DNA of 7,946 nt from Rhodobacteraceae bacterium UBA996 (GCA_002291955.1 DBBA01000042.1:1-7946), one strand, 5' to 3'. Counted from the first letter of the stretch, positions 1 through 6,955 are shown. The notes: a model not told the origin generated them from the sequence alone. Numbers and translations: made by a program.

Positions 1-182
1 GGCAGCCGCCGATCCTGGGCGCAGCGCCGTCGTCCTGCCCGTTCGCGCCGCGATGCGCCCATGCCTTCGACCGCTGCCGGGCCGAGAACCCTGTCCGGCG
101 CGACGTGGGCCAGGGGCACGACGTCGCCTGCTTCTGGAACCCCGAGCCCGGCATCCCGGTTGGCGCGGGGTCGTCCGCATGA
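1..182 (+). CDS. Peptide-type ABC transporter ATP-binding protein, DppD-like (3' end only)
   Basis: This is the last 59 residues of a gene that begins before the window, read in the frame starting at base 3 and ending at TGA 180-182. The ATPase core is not visible. What remains is the C-terminal oligopeptide/dipeptide transporter extension: a CPFAPRC segment, then AHAFDRC, the PV segment (ENPV), and a final VACFWNPEPG. That tail is diagnostic of DppD/OppD/DppF/OppF-family ATPases, which form a heterodimer energising a DppB/DppC-type permease at the inner membrane. The four cysteines are spaced C-X5-C-X6-C-X18-C, as in the ATPase that follows. In some DppD/OppD proteins these cysteines hold a [4Fe-4S] cluster; whether they do here is inference. 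The stop overlaps the next start codon as ATGA, so the two ATPases are probably translationally coupled. Calling it DppD rather than a second DppF rests on its position before a DppF-like gene. Confidence 0.88.
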   Translation, partial: QPPILGAAPSSCPFAPRCAHAFDRCRAENPVRRDVGQGHDVACFWNPEPGIPVGAGSSA

Positions 183-1228
183 CCGGCGGCGCATCGGCCC
201 CGCTGGTCGCGGTGCGCGGCCTGAAGATGCACTTCCCGATCTACGGCGGGCTCCTGCGCCGCCGGGTCGGCGCGGTCAAGGCCGTGGACGGCATCGACCT
301 CGAGATCATGGCCGGGGAAACCCTGGGCCTTGTCGGCGAATCCGGCTGCGGCAAGTCCACCGTCGGGCGCGCAATCCTGCGGCTTTACGACATCACCGAA
401 GGCTCGATCCGCATCGGCGGGACCGAGATCGGGGCACTGTCGCAAGCCGCGCTGCGCCCCCATCGCCCGCAGATGCAGATGGTGTTCCAGGACCCGCAGG
501 CCAGCCTCAACCCGCGCATGACCGTCGCCGCCATCATCGGCGAGCCGCTGTCGGAACACACCACCCTGTCGGCAGGCGACCGCACCGCGCGCGTGCACGA
601 GCTGATGGATGCGGTCGGGCTGAACCGCGCCTTCGCGGGCCGCTACCCGCACGAATTCAGTGGCGGGCAGCGGCAGCGCATCGGCATCGCGCGGGCGCTT
701 GCGCTGAACCCGCGCTTCATCGTCTGCGACGAACCCATCGCCGCGCTTGACGTGTCGATCCAGGCGCAGGTGGTCAACCTCTTGGAAGAACTGCAGGACC
801 GGCTGGGCCTGACGTATCTGTTCATCAGCCACGACCTGTCGATGGTGCGCCACATCGCCGACCGGGTGGCGGTCATGTACCTCGGCCGCATCGTCGAGAT
901 CGGTCCGCGCGACGCGCTGTACGACACGCCCGCGCATCCCTACACGCAGGCGCTGCTGTCGGCGGTGCCCGAACCCGATCCCGACCAGCGCGACGGGCGC
1001 ATCGTCCTGACGGGCGACGTGCCGTCCCCGGCGAAGCCCCCCGCGGGCTGCGCCTTCGTGACCCGCTGCCGGCACGCCTTCGACCGCTGCCGGTCCGAGA
1101 AACCCGTCCTGCAGGCTGTCGCCGGGGGCCACATGGCCGCCTGCCACCTGCTGGACGGCACCAGTCCCACGACCGCGGGGGCAACCGCGGCATCCGGGGC
1201 ACCATCGAGCATCCAACAAGGAGCGTGA
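179..1228 (+). CDS. Peptide-type ABC transporter ATP-binding protein, DppF/OppF-like
   Basis: This 349-residue cytoplasmic ATPase powers the importer by hydrolysing ATP with its partner encoded just upstream. Visible motifs, in order: Walker A GESGCGKST (residues 53-61), Q-loop VFQDPQASLNPR (Q104), ABC signature SGGQRQR (161-167), Walker B IVCDEP (181-186), D-loop ALD (189-191) and H-loop ISHD (H218). The QDPQASLNPR and DVSIQAQVVN wording is typical of the DppF/OppF family. Residues 291-322 form the peptide-transporter tail with four cysteines (291, 297, 304, 322). The start chosen is ATG 179, which overlaps the upstream stop (ATGA). The reading frame stays open to an ATG at 53, but that stretch is the upstream gene's coding sequence in another frame. 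The last ~25 residues are low-complexity Thr/Ala/Ser, and their codons contain the ribosome binding site of the next gene. Substrate cannot be told from the ATPase. Confidence 0.96.
   Translation: MTGGASAPLVAVRGLKMHFPIYGGLLRRRVGAVKAVDGIDLEIMAGETLGLVGESGCGKSTVGRAILRLYDITEGSIRIGGTEIGALSQAALRPHRPQMQMVFQDPQASLNPRMTVAAIIGEPLSEHTTLSAGDRTARVHELMDAVGLNRAFAGRYPHEFSGGQRQRIGIARALALNPRFIVCDEPIAALDVSIQAQVVNLLEELQDRLGLTYLFISHDLSMVRHIADRVAVMYLGRIVEIGPRDALYDTPAHPYTQALLSAVPEPDPDQRDGRIVLTGDVPSPAKPPAGCAFVTRCRHAFDRCRSEKPVLQAVAGGHMAACHLLDGTSPTTAGATAASGAPSSIQQGA
1218..1223 (+). promoter_or_regulatory. Ribosome binding site of the substrate-binding protein gene
   Basis: A full AAGGAG lies 6 bases before ATG 1230, inside the last codons of the ATPase gene. 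It is the strongest Shine-Dalgarno on the plus strand here. The other transporter genes have weak sites (GGGG at 167-170, GAGG at 3008-3011) or rely on overlap coupling. This fits the usual need for excess binding protein over membrane components. Confidence 0.8.
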
Positions 1229-1229
1229 C

Positions 1230-2930
1230 ATGAAACTGAGAACAACCCTGATGGGCGCCGCGGGCGTTCTGGCGATGGCGACCGCCGCCATGGCCGAGCG
1301 TGGCAGCGACGGCAACGTGAACATCCTGTACTGGCAGGCCGTGTCGATCATGAACCCGTACCTGTCGGGCGGGACCAAGGACATCGAGGCGGCAAGCCTT
1401 GTCATCGAACCCCTCGCGCGGTTCGACGCAGGCGGCGTGCTGGTGCCGTTCCTGGCCGAGGACATCCCCACCGTGCAGAACGGCGGCGTGTCGGAAGACC
1501 TGACGACCATCACCTGGAAGCTGAAGCCGGGCCTCGTGTGGTCGGACGGCACCGCCGTCACCTCGGCCGACGTCGTCTTCACCTGGCAGTACTGCACTGC
1601 CGAAGGCGGCGGCTGCGCGCAGGGGGCGAAGTTCACCGGCGTGACCAACGTCGAGGCCGTGGACGAGCTGACCGTCCGCGTCACCTTCGACGGCCCGACC
1701 CCCTACCCCTACGGCCCCTTCGTCGGCGGCCAGTCGCCGGTCATCCAGGCCGCGCAGTTCGCCGACTGCCTCGGCCCCCGGGCGCCCGAATGCACCCAGG
1801 CCAACACCTATCCCATCGGCACCGGCCCCTTCACGGTGACGAACTTCGTCCCCGATGACGTGGTGACGCTGGCCGCCAACCCGAACTACCGCGACCCGGC
1901 GAAACCCGCCTTCGCGACCGTCACCTTCAAGGGCGGCGGCGACGCGCTGGCCGCGGGCCGCGCCGTGCTGGAAACCGGCGAATTCGACTACGCCTGGAAC
2001 CTGCAGCTCGCCCCCGACGTGATCGAGGGGATGGCCGCCGCGGGCAAGGGCACCGTCGTCGCCGCCTTCGGCACCAACGTCGAGCGGATCGAGATGAACC
2101 TGACCAACCCCTCGCCCGACCTGCCGGAAGGCGAGCGTGCGACGGTCAAGCATCCGCACCCGATCCTGACCGACGCCCGCGTCCGCGAGGCGCTGTCGAT
2201 CGCCATCAACCGCGACATCATCGACGAGGTCGGCTACGGCCCCGCCGGTCAGCCGACCTGCAACCTGGTCCCGGCCCCGGCGCTTTATGCCTCCGACAAC
2301 ACCGCCTGCCTGACCCAGGACCTCGACCGCGCCAACGCGCTGCTCGATGAAGCGGGCTGGGTCCGCGGCGCCGACGGCATCCGCGAGAAGGACGGCATGC
2401 GCCTGAGCCTCCTGTACCAGACCTCGACCAACGCGGTCCGCCAGGACGTTCAGGCGTTGGTCAAGGCCGACTGGGAAGCGATCGGCGTCGAAACCGAACT
2501 GCGCAACGTCTCGGCAGGCGTGTTCTTCGGCGGCGATCCGGCCAGCCCCGACACGTTCCAGCGCTTCTACGCGGACGTGCAGATGTACACGAACAACTTC
2601 GAAGGGAACGACCCGCAGGCCTATCTGGCGGCCTATGCCTGCGACAAGATCCCCTCGCCCGAATCCGGCTGGCAGGGCGAAAACATCAACCGCATCTGCG
2701 ACCCGGTGTACGAGGCAATGATCGCCGAGCTTGCCGCGGCCCGCGAACCCGAGGTGCGGGGCGAGATCGCCAAGCGCATGAACGACTGGCTGACCAAGGA
2801 CAACAACATCATCGTCCCCCTGATCTACCGTGGCCGGGTGTCGGCGCATGCCAACACCCTGGGCGGGGTGCAGCTGAACTCGTTCGACAGCGAGCTGTGG
2901 AACATCGCCGACTGGTACCGGATCGACTGA
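1230..2930 (+). CDS. Periplasmic substrate-binding protein of peptide-type ABC transporter (SBP family 5)
   Basis: This 566-residue protein is the extracytoplasmic receptor that captures substrate and hands it to the permease. A classical Sec signal peptide covers residues 1-22 (MKLR, then a hydrophobic core ending AMA before ERGSDG). There is no lipobox, so the mature protein should be soluble in the periplasm. The family-5 fold is shown by the early NPYLSGG and SLVIEPLARFD segments, the LKPGLVWSDGTAVTSADVVF block (residues 98-117), PIGTGPFTV (195-203), RVREALSIAINRD (317-329) and the C-terminal DSELWNIADWYR. Length is normal for the family. The mature protein has eight cysteines in four close pairs (122/129, 180/188, 344/360, 471/490), suggesting four local disulfides. 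It starts one base after the ATPase stop, behind a strong ribosome binding site. Relatives are usually annotated as peptide-binding. The real ligand (peptide, opine, glutathione or other) cannot be read from the sequence. Confidence 0.95.
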   Translation: MKLRTTLMGAAGVLAMATAAMAERGSDGNVNILYWQAVSIMNPYLSGGTKDIEAASLVIEPLARFDAGGVLVPFLAEDIPTVQNGGVSEDLTTITWKLKPGLVWSDGTAVTSADVVFTWQYCTAEGGGCAQGAKFTGVTNVEAVDELTVRVTFDGPTPYPYGPFVGGQSPVIQAAQFADCLGPRAPECTQANTYPIGTGPFTVTNFVPDDVVTLAANPNYRDPAKPAFATVTFKGGGDALAAGRAVLETGEFDYAWNLQLAPDVIEGMAAAGKGTVVAAFGTNVERIEMNLTNPSPDLPEGERATVKHPHPILTDARVREALSIAINRDIIDEVGYGPAGQPTCNLVPAPALYASDNTACLTQDLDRANALLDEAGWVRGADGIREKDGMRLSLLYQTSTNAVRQDVQALVKADWEAIGVETELRNVSAGVFFGGDPASPDTFQRFYADVQMYTNNFEGNDPQAYLAAYACDKIPSPESGWQGENINRICDPVYEAMIAELAAAREPEVRGEIAKRMNDWLTKDNNIIVPLIYRGRVSAHANTLGGVQLNSFDSELWNIADWYRID

Positions 2931-2945
2931 TCCACCCCTGAAACC

Positions 2946-2971
2946 GGGGCGCGCGCAGGGTCGCGCGCCCC
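2946..2971 (+). repeat. Perfect 10-bp GC hairpin between binding-protein and permease genes
   Basis: The arm ggggcgcgcg (2946-2955) is an exact inverted repeat of cgcgcgcccc (2962-2971) around a 6-base loop. It begins 16 bases after the binding-protein stop codon and ends 45 bases before the permease start. No T-run follows, so it is not a classical intrinsic terminator. An mRNA-stabilising or partial-attenuation element that lowers permease relative to binding protein fits its place, as known for other binding-protein-dependent operons. That role is inference. Confidence 0.6.
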
Positions 2972-3016
2972 ACCCCGACGCCCCAGACCCGCCGTTACCG
3001 CAGCCCCGAGGCGCCG

Positions 3017-4024
3017 ATGCTTACCTTCGTCTTTCGCCGTCTCCTGCTGTCGATCCCCACGCTCCTGGTGATCGGCCTCGTGGTGTTCCTGCTGCTCGAC
3101 CTCGCCCCCGGCGACCCGCTGGCCAACCAGCCGCTGTCGATCCCGCCCGAGGTGCGCGAGCAGATGCGCGCGGCGCTGGGCCTCGACAAGCCGGTCTATG
3201 TCCAGTTCTTCCTGTGGCTCTACCAGTTCTTCGTGGTGGAACCGCTGGTGCTCATCGACCGGACGTTCGGCACGGCCTTTGCCGCCGACCAGGTGCGCAT
3301 CCTGTCCTGGCAGTTCCGCAGCCCGGTGATGGACGTGATCTGGCAGCGCATGCCGCAGACGCTGTGGGTGGTCGGCATGGCCTATCTGGTGGGCGTGCTG
3401 ATCGCCATTCCCATCGGCATCATCTCGGCCGTGCGGCAGTATTCCATCTTCGACCAGATCGGCACGCTGATCTCGATGATCGGCTTTTCGGTGCCCACGT
3501 TCTTCACCGGCGTGCTTCTGATCGTGATCTTCTCGGTCAACCTCGGCTGGCTGCCGTCCATCTACGACACCCAGCTTGTGGTGAACGACTGGGCCAGCTT
3601 CTGGCAGCAGGTCCGCCAGATGATCATGCCGGTCGCGGTGCTGGCCCTGTTCAACGCCAGCCAGATCAGCCGCTACATGCGCGCCTCGATGCTCGACAAC
3701 CTGACGCAGGACTATGTCCGCACCGCGCGGGCCAAGGGCGTGCGCGAGAATGCGGTCGTGATGCGCCACGTCCTGCGCAACTCGCTGATCCCGGTCGTGA
3801 CGGTGATCGCGTTGGGCGTGCCCACGATCTTCGGCGGCGCGATCATCACCGAGCAGGTGTTCAAGGTGAACGGGATCGGCCAGTTGCTGATTTCCGCCAT
3901 CCAGAACAACGACATCCCGATGGTGCAGACGCTGACCTTCATCTTCGCGGTGCTGATCGTGCTGTTCAACCTGATCGCCGACGTCCTCTACGGCCTGCTC
4001 GACCCGAGGATCCGCTATGACTGA
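3017..4024 (+). CDS. Peptide-type ABC transporter permease, DppB-like
   Basis: This 335-residue inner-membrane protein is one half of the translocation channel. It opens with the family's typical N-terminus, a short FRRLLLSIPTLLVIGLVVFL membrane helix followed by DLAPGDPL. A large periplasmic loop (about residues 30-112) follows, then membrane segments at about 115-138, 148-174, 202-216, 258-278 and 304-326. The cytoplasmic EAA loop, which docks on the ATPases, is at about 232-254 (DYVRTARAKGVRENAVVMRH, then VLRN). The C-terminus YGLLDPRIRYD is also characteristic. The start at ATG 3017 has GAGG five bases upstream and gives the expected N-terminus. The gene follows the binding-protein gene after 86 bases and overlaps the next permease gene by 8 bases, so the two permeases are probably translationally coupled. 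It appears intact, with no missing segment. Confidence 0.95.
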   Translation: MLTFVFRRLLLSIPTLLVIGLVVFLLLDLAPGDPLANQPLSIPPEVREQMRAALGLDKPVYVQFFLWLYQFFVVEPLVLIDRTFGTAFAADQVRILSWQFRSPVMDVIWQRMPQTLWVVGMAYLVGVLIAIPIGIISAVRQYSIFDQIGTLISMIGFSVPTFFTGVLLIVIFSVNLGWLPSIYDTQLVVNDWASFWQQVRQMIMPVAVLALFNASQISRYMRASMLDNLTQDYVRTARAKGVRENAVVMRHVLRNSLIPVVTVIALGVPTIFGGAIITEQVFKVNGIGQLLISAIQNNDIPMVQTLTFIFAVLIVLFNLIADVLYGLLDPRIRYD

Positions 4025-4985
4025 CGCGACAGCGCCACGGGCCGTTGCAGCGGCCGCCCCCCCCGCGACCCGCGCCCGCGGACCCTGGCGCGATGTCTGG
4101 GACCAGTTCCGCACCCACAAGGGCGCGCTCATCGCGGGCCTGTTCCTGGTCGCCATCACGCTGTTCGCAGCCCTCGGGCCCTGGCTCTGGCAGATCGACC
4201 CCAACGCGCTGAACGTCCGCAACAAGGACGTCCGGCCCATCTACACCGCGTTGTGGGACGCGGGCGCCAAGGTGTCGTGGTCGCACCCCCTCGGCACCGA
4301 CCAGCTCGGCCGGGACCTCCTGGCGAACCTCATCCAGGGCGGGCGCATCAGCCTGGCCGTGGGCTGGGCGGCGATGGCGCTGTCGGTGGTCCTTGGCACG
4401 CTGATCGGCGTGCTCGCGGGCTACTTCAAGCGCCTGGACGGCCCGCTCATGCGCTTCACCGACCTGATGCTGGCGCTGCCCCTGCTGCCGCTTCTCCTGG
4501 TGATGATGCTCCTGTTCCGCGACAGCCTGCGCGCGGCCTTCGGGCCGGAAACCGGCATCTTCATCCTGATCGTCGTGGTCATCGCGGTGACAAGCTGGAT
4601 GCACATGGCCCGCATCGTGCGGGGCGACGTGCTGGCGCTCAAGGAACGCGAATTCGTGCTGGCCGCACGGTCCATCGGCACGCCGCCGCGCCGGATCATC
4701 ACGCGCCACATCCTGCCCAACGTCCTGTCGCCGATCATGGTGTCGGCGACCCTGGGTCTGGCCTCTGCCATCATCACCGAAAGCGCGCTGTCCTTCCTCG
4801 GCCTCGGCTTCCCGTCGGACTTCCCGACCTGGGGCAAGCTGTTGTTCGACGCGGTGGACCGCATGGCCGACTTCCCAGAACGGGTGATCTGGCCGGGCCT
4901 GTGCATCTCGCTGACCGTGCTTGCCGTGAACTACATCGGCGACGGCCTGCGCGACGCGCTCGACCCGCGCATCCGCGGCCGGTGA
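4017..4985 (+). CDS. Peptide-type ABC transporter permease, DppC-like
   Basis: This 322-residue inner-membrane protein is the second channel subunit. The first ~35 residues are an Ala/Pro-rich cytoplasmic tail, followed by the FRTHKGALIAGLFL helix typical of DppC/OppC proteins. The signature HPLGTDQLGRD is at residues 90-100. Membrane segments are at about 37-58, 113-136, 150-167, 180-197, 240-257 and 291-308. The EAA loop for ATPase contact runs from EFVLAARSIG (212-221) to HILPN (231-235). SFLGLGF and PTWGKLL (259-276) and the terminal LDPRIRGR are also family hallmarks. The start ATG 4017 lies inside the end of the dppB-like gene (8-base overlap). Its stop TGA overlaps the GTG start of the following SH3b gene. 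A region between residues 65 and 88 (NVRNKDVRPIYTALWDAG) precedes the HPLGTD motif and looks like a modest loop insertion. The gene appears intact. Confidence 0.95.
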   Translation: MTDATAPRAVAAAAPPATRARGPWRDVWDQFRTHKGALIAGLFLVAITLFAALGPWLWQIDPNALNVRNKDVRPIYTALWDAGAKVSWSHPLGTDQLGRDLLANLIQGGRISLAVGWAAMALSVVLGTLIGVLAGYFKRLDGPLMRFTDLMLALPLLPLLLVMMLLFRDSLRAAFGPETGIFILIVVVIAVTSWMHMARIVRGDVLALKEREFVLAARSIGTPPRRIITRHILPNVLSPIMVSATLGLASAIITESALSFLGLGFPSDFPTWGKLLFDAVDRMADFPERVIWPGLCISLTVLAVNYIGDGLRDALDPRIRGR

Positions 4986-5614
4986 GGAGCGCCCTGCCGC
5001 TGGTGGCGGCCGTCATGTCCGCCGCGACGGCCTGGGCGCAGCCGGCGCCGGACGAACCGCGCGCCTTTACCCTGCCCGCGCCGACCGACCTGCGCGATGC
5101 GCCGGACGGCAACCGCATCGCGACCCTGCCCGCGGGGACCGTGCTGCTGAACCTCGGTTGCGCCGCGACCGGCACACAAGGCTGGTGCCGCGTCCAGCCG
5201 GTCAGTACCGGCACGCCGGGTGTCGTGCGCGCGGCCGATCTGGTGCCCGCCATGGGCCGCGACGGGGTGGTGGCGCGCGGGCCCGACCCCACGCCCGCCC
5301 GCGCCCGGGACGGCGCGGCCGACCTGTTCGGCGTGCTGCCCTGCGTGACCGCGCCCTCGACCGATGCCCAGGGCTGCCTGTTCCGCACGGCGGTCGATCC
5401 CGGCGGCTGGGCCACGCTGGTCGTGGCCATGCCCGACGGCCGCAGCCGGTCCCTGTCCTTCGCGCTCGCGCGGCCCGTGGTCCCCGGCCCCGCGTCCGGC
5501 GGCACGTCCGGGGGGCCGGCGCCGGTGTTCTCAGCCGCGGTCCGCGACGGGCTTCTGGTGCTGCGGATCGGCCCCGACACGGTGGTCGTCCCCGCCGCGG
5601 CAATCGGCGGCTGA
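4982..5614 (+). CDS. Secreted SH3b-domain protein coupled to the transporter operon
   Basis: This 210-residue protein has a signal peptide at residues 1-19 (core LPLVAAVMSAATAW, ending AWA before QPAP) and so should be periplasmic. Residues 36-90 form a bacterial SH3 domain: LRDAPDGNRIATLPAGTVL, then GC (C60), WCRV (C69) and VVRAADLVPA. The C-terminal part (about 113-210) is a second beta-rich domain with C121 and C132, an MPDGRSRSLSF strand and a terminal LLVLRIGPDTVVVP segment. A Gly/Pro-rich linker separates its halves near residue 168-180. The same SH3b plus C-terminal layout occurs in uncharacterised alphaproteobacterial proteins. SH3b domains often bind peptidoglycan or peptides; here the role is unknown. 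The start chosen is GTG 4982, whose GTGA overlaps the dppC-like stop. The in-frame ATG 5015 would cut the signal peptide core. No good ribosome binding site is visible, so translation probably depends on coupling. Its tie to the transporter's function is inference. Confidence 0.85.
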   Translation: MRSALPLVAAVMSAATAWAQPAPDEPRAFTLPAPTDLRDAPDGNRIATLPAGTVLLNLGCAATGTQGWCRVQPVSTGTPGVVRAADLVPAMGRDGVVARGPDPTPARARDGAADLFGVLPCVTAPSTDAQGCLFRTAVDPGGWATLVVAMPDGRSRSLSFALARPVVPGPASGGTSGGPAPVFSAAVRDGLLVLRIGPDTVVVPAAAIGG

Positions 5615-5621
5615 GGCGCGG

Positions 5622-6902
5622 CTACTCCACCGCCCGGCGGATACGCCGCAGCGTCAGCCAGACCCCGCCCACCACGATGGGCGCCAGGATCGCCGTGATG
5701 ACCCCGCGCGGGATCTCCAGCGGGTCGGACAGCGGATAGACCAGATAGGCCACAAGGTTCATGGCATAGTAGCTGATCGCCACGACCGACAGCCCCTCGA
5801 CCGTCTTCTGCAGGCGCAGCTGCATGTCGGCGCGGCGATCCATGCTTTCCAGAAGCTTCTGGTTCTGCGCGCTGCGTTCCACATCCACCCGGGTGCGCAG
5901 CAACTCGCCCGCCCGCTGCGCCGCCTCGGCCATCCCCTGCAGGCGGCCTTGCGTCGCCTTGACCGTCCGCATGGCCGGGTCGAACCGCCGCATCATGAAC
6001 TCGCCGAACGTCTGGCGGCTGTCGAACCGCTCCTCACGCAGCACCTCGATGCGCTGGTTCACGATGGCCTCGTAGGCCGCCGTCGCGCCAAAGCGGAACG
6101 TGGACTGCGCGATCAGGTTCTCCAGTTCGGCCGAGATGTTCAGCAGCCCCTGCAACGTCTCGTCGGGCGTGTGCAGGTCGCCGCACATGTCCGACACGAT
6201 GGCCGACAGCGGCGTGTCCAGCTGCCCCAGCCGCCCGCCGATCTCGCGCGCGCGGGCCAGCCCCAGCATCGACATGCTCTTGTAGGTCTCGATTTCCGCC
6301 AGCCGCTGCACGATCCGGCCAAGGCGCCGCGAATCCGTCCCCGGCCGCACGAAGACCGCGAACCGGGCATGGCCCGCCGGGTCGATGCGGAAGTCGCCTG
6401 CCACGATCGCGCTGCCGTCCACCACGCTCGACACGGCCAGGCTCTCGGGCACGAACCAGTCGTCCAGCTTCTTCTTGATCGTCGCATCGTCCGGGCGCGG
6501 CTCGACCCGGATCAAGGCGGATGTGACCCGGGTTCCGGGCATCTTCGACAGCCAGTCCTGCGGGAACATCTCGAAGGTCGTGCCGTCAAAGGGACGCTCG
6601 GCCACACCGGGGCCGAACAGCGTGTAGGTCACGAATTCGGTGTGGCTTTCCCATTTCAGCAGATGCCGCCCGAGTTCTGCCGAGTAGTGCGTGGCGCCGG
6701 GTTGGGGATGGGGCGCCCCGTGCCGGTCCAGAAGCGCAATCAGGTGCGCACGATCCAGTTCCCGGTCCCGCCGGGCCGCGTCATGGGGCTGCTTGACCGC
6801 AAGGAACGCGGCGCGGCACGGGGCGTCCAGCGTGGGGAACGGGCGCGCGTGCAGCTCGTTCGACAGCGCATAGCGCAACGGGTGGTCGGGGATCGGCGGC
6901 AT
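5622..6902 (-). CDS. DUF3422 family membrane-anchored protein, function unknown
   Basis: This 426-residue protein belongs to the DUF3422 family, recognised by the N-terminal HPLRYALSNELHARPFP block (residues 7-23), the THYSAELGRHLLKWESHTEF segment (71-90) and the overall length. The main body is predicted cytoplasmic. Residues about 285-370 are charged and helical, with coiled-coil character (ERFDSRQTFGEFMMRR onward). Two membrane helices close the protein at about 371-391 and 401-418, joined by a short loop with PLEIPRG, and the C-terminus is basic. There is no signal peptide. The start ATG has GGAGG (plus-strand 6908-6912) five bases upstream. An out-of-frame ATG overlaps that spacer and is not the start. 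It lies downstream of the lipoprotein gene on the same strand and converges on the SH3b gene with 7 bases between stops. I know of no established biochemical function for the family; the two-helix C-terminal anchor suggests a membrane-associated role. Confidence 0.92.
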   Translation of the reverse strand: MPPIPDHPLRYALSNELHARPFPTLDAPCRAAFLAVKQPHDAARRDRELDRAHLIALLDRHGAPHPQPGATHYSAELGRHLLKWESHTEFVTYTLFGPGVAERPFDGTTFEMFPQDWLSKMPGTRVTSALIRVEPRPDDATIKKKLDDWFVPESLAVSSVVDGSAIVAGDFRIDPAGHARFAVFVRPGTDSRRLGRIVQRLAEIETYKSMSMLGLARAREIGGRLGQLDTPLSAIVSDMCGDLHTPDETLQGLLNISAELENLIAQSTFRFGATAAYEAIVNQRIEVLREERFDSRQTFGEFMMRRFDPAMRTVKATQGRLQGMAEAAQRAGELLRTRVDVERSAQNQKLLESMDRRADMQLRLQKTVEGLSVVAISYYAMNLVAYLVYPLSDPLEIPRGVITAILAPIVVGGVWLTLRRIRRAVE

Positions 6903-6907
6903 CGCAT

Positions 6908-6912
6908 CCTCC
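6908..6912 (-). promoter_or_regulatory. Ribosome binding site of the DUF3422 gene
   Basis: GGAGG on the minus strand sits 5 bases before the start codon at 6902-6900. It decides the start, because an out-of-frame ATG (6907-6905) directly abuts it at a non-functional spacing. Confidence 0.75.
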
Positions 6913-6927
6913 GCAGGGCGTGCCGGA

Positions 6928-6955
6928 ACCCTAGCGCGCGGGGCGGCACAGTAAA
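6928..6955 (-). promoter_or_regulatory. Candidate weak sigma-70-type promoter for the DUF3422 gene
   Basis: On the minus strand a TTTACT (6955-6950, 4 of 6 matches to TTGACA) is followed after 16 bases by TAGGGT (6933-6928, 3 of 6 to TATAAT). Transcription would begin about 20 bases before the start codon, leaving room for the GGAGG site. The match is modest. The gene might instead be read through from the lipoprotein gene, since no T-run terminator is seen in the 109-base gap. Confidence 0.3.

Noticed and set aside
53..178. N-terminal extension of the DppF-like ATPase
   Set aside because: These bases encode the DppD-like C-terminal tail in another frame. The extension is Arg/Pro-rich and matches no ATPase N-terminus.
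873..2849. A 658-codon open frame on the minus strand
   Set aside because: It lies wholly antisense to the ATPase end and the binding-protein gene, both of which have full family motifs. The translation is Gly/Val/Asp-Arg-His-rich with no domain or signal, as expected for a GC-rich shadow frame.
2946..2985. Intrinsic terminator after the binding-protein gene
   Set aside because: The stem is strong but is followed by accccgacgcc with no T-run, and the permeases downstream clearly belong to the same system.
2825..4240. A 471-codon open frame on the minus strand
   Set aside because: It is antisense to the two permease genes. The composition is dominated by His, Asp, Arg and Gln, typical of reading membrane-protein codons backwards.
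4253..4981. N-terminal extension of the SH3b frame back into the dppC-like gene
   Set aside because: It is the shadow frame of the permease. The signal peptide begins exactly at GTG 4982, so the true protein starts there.
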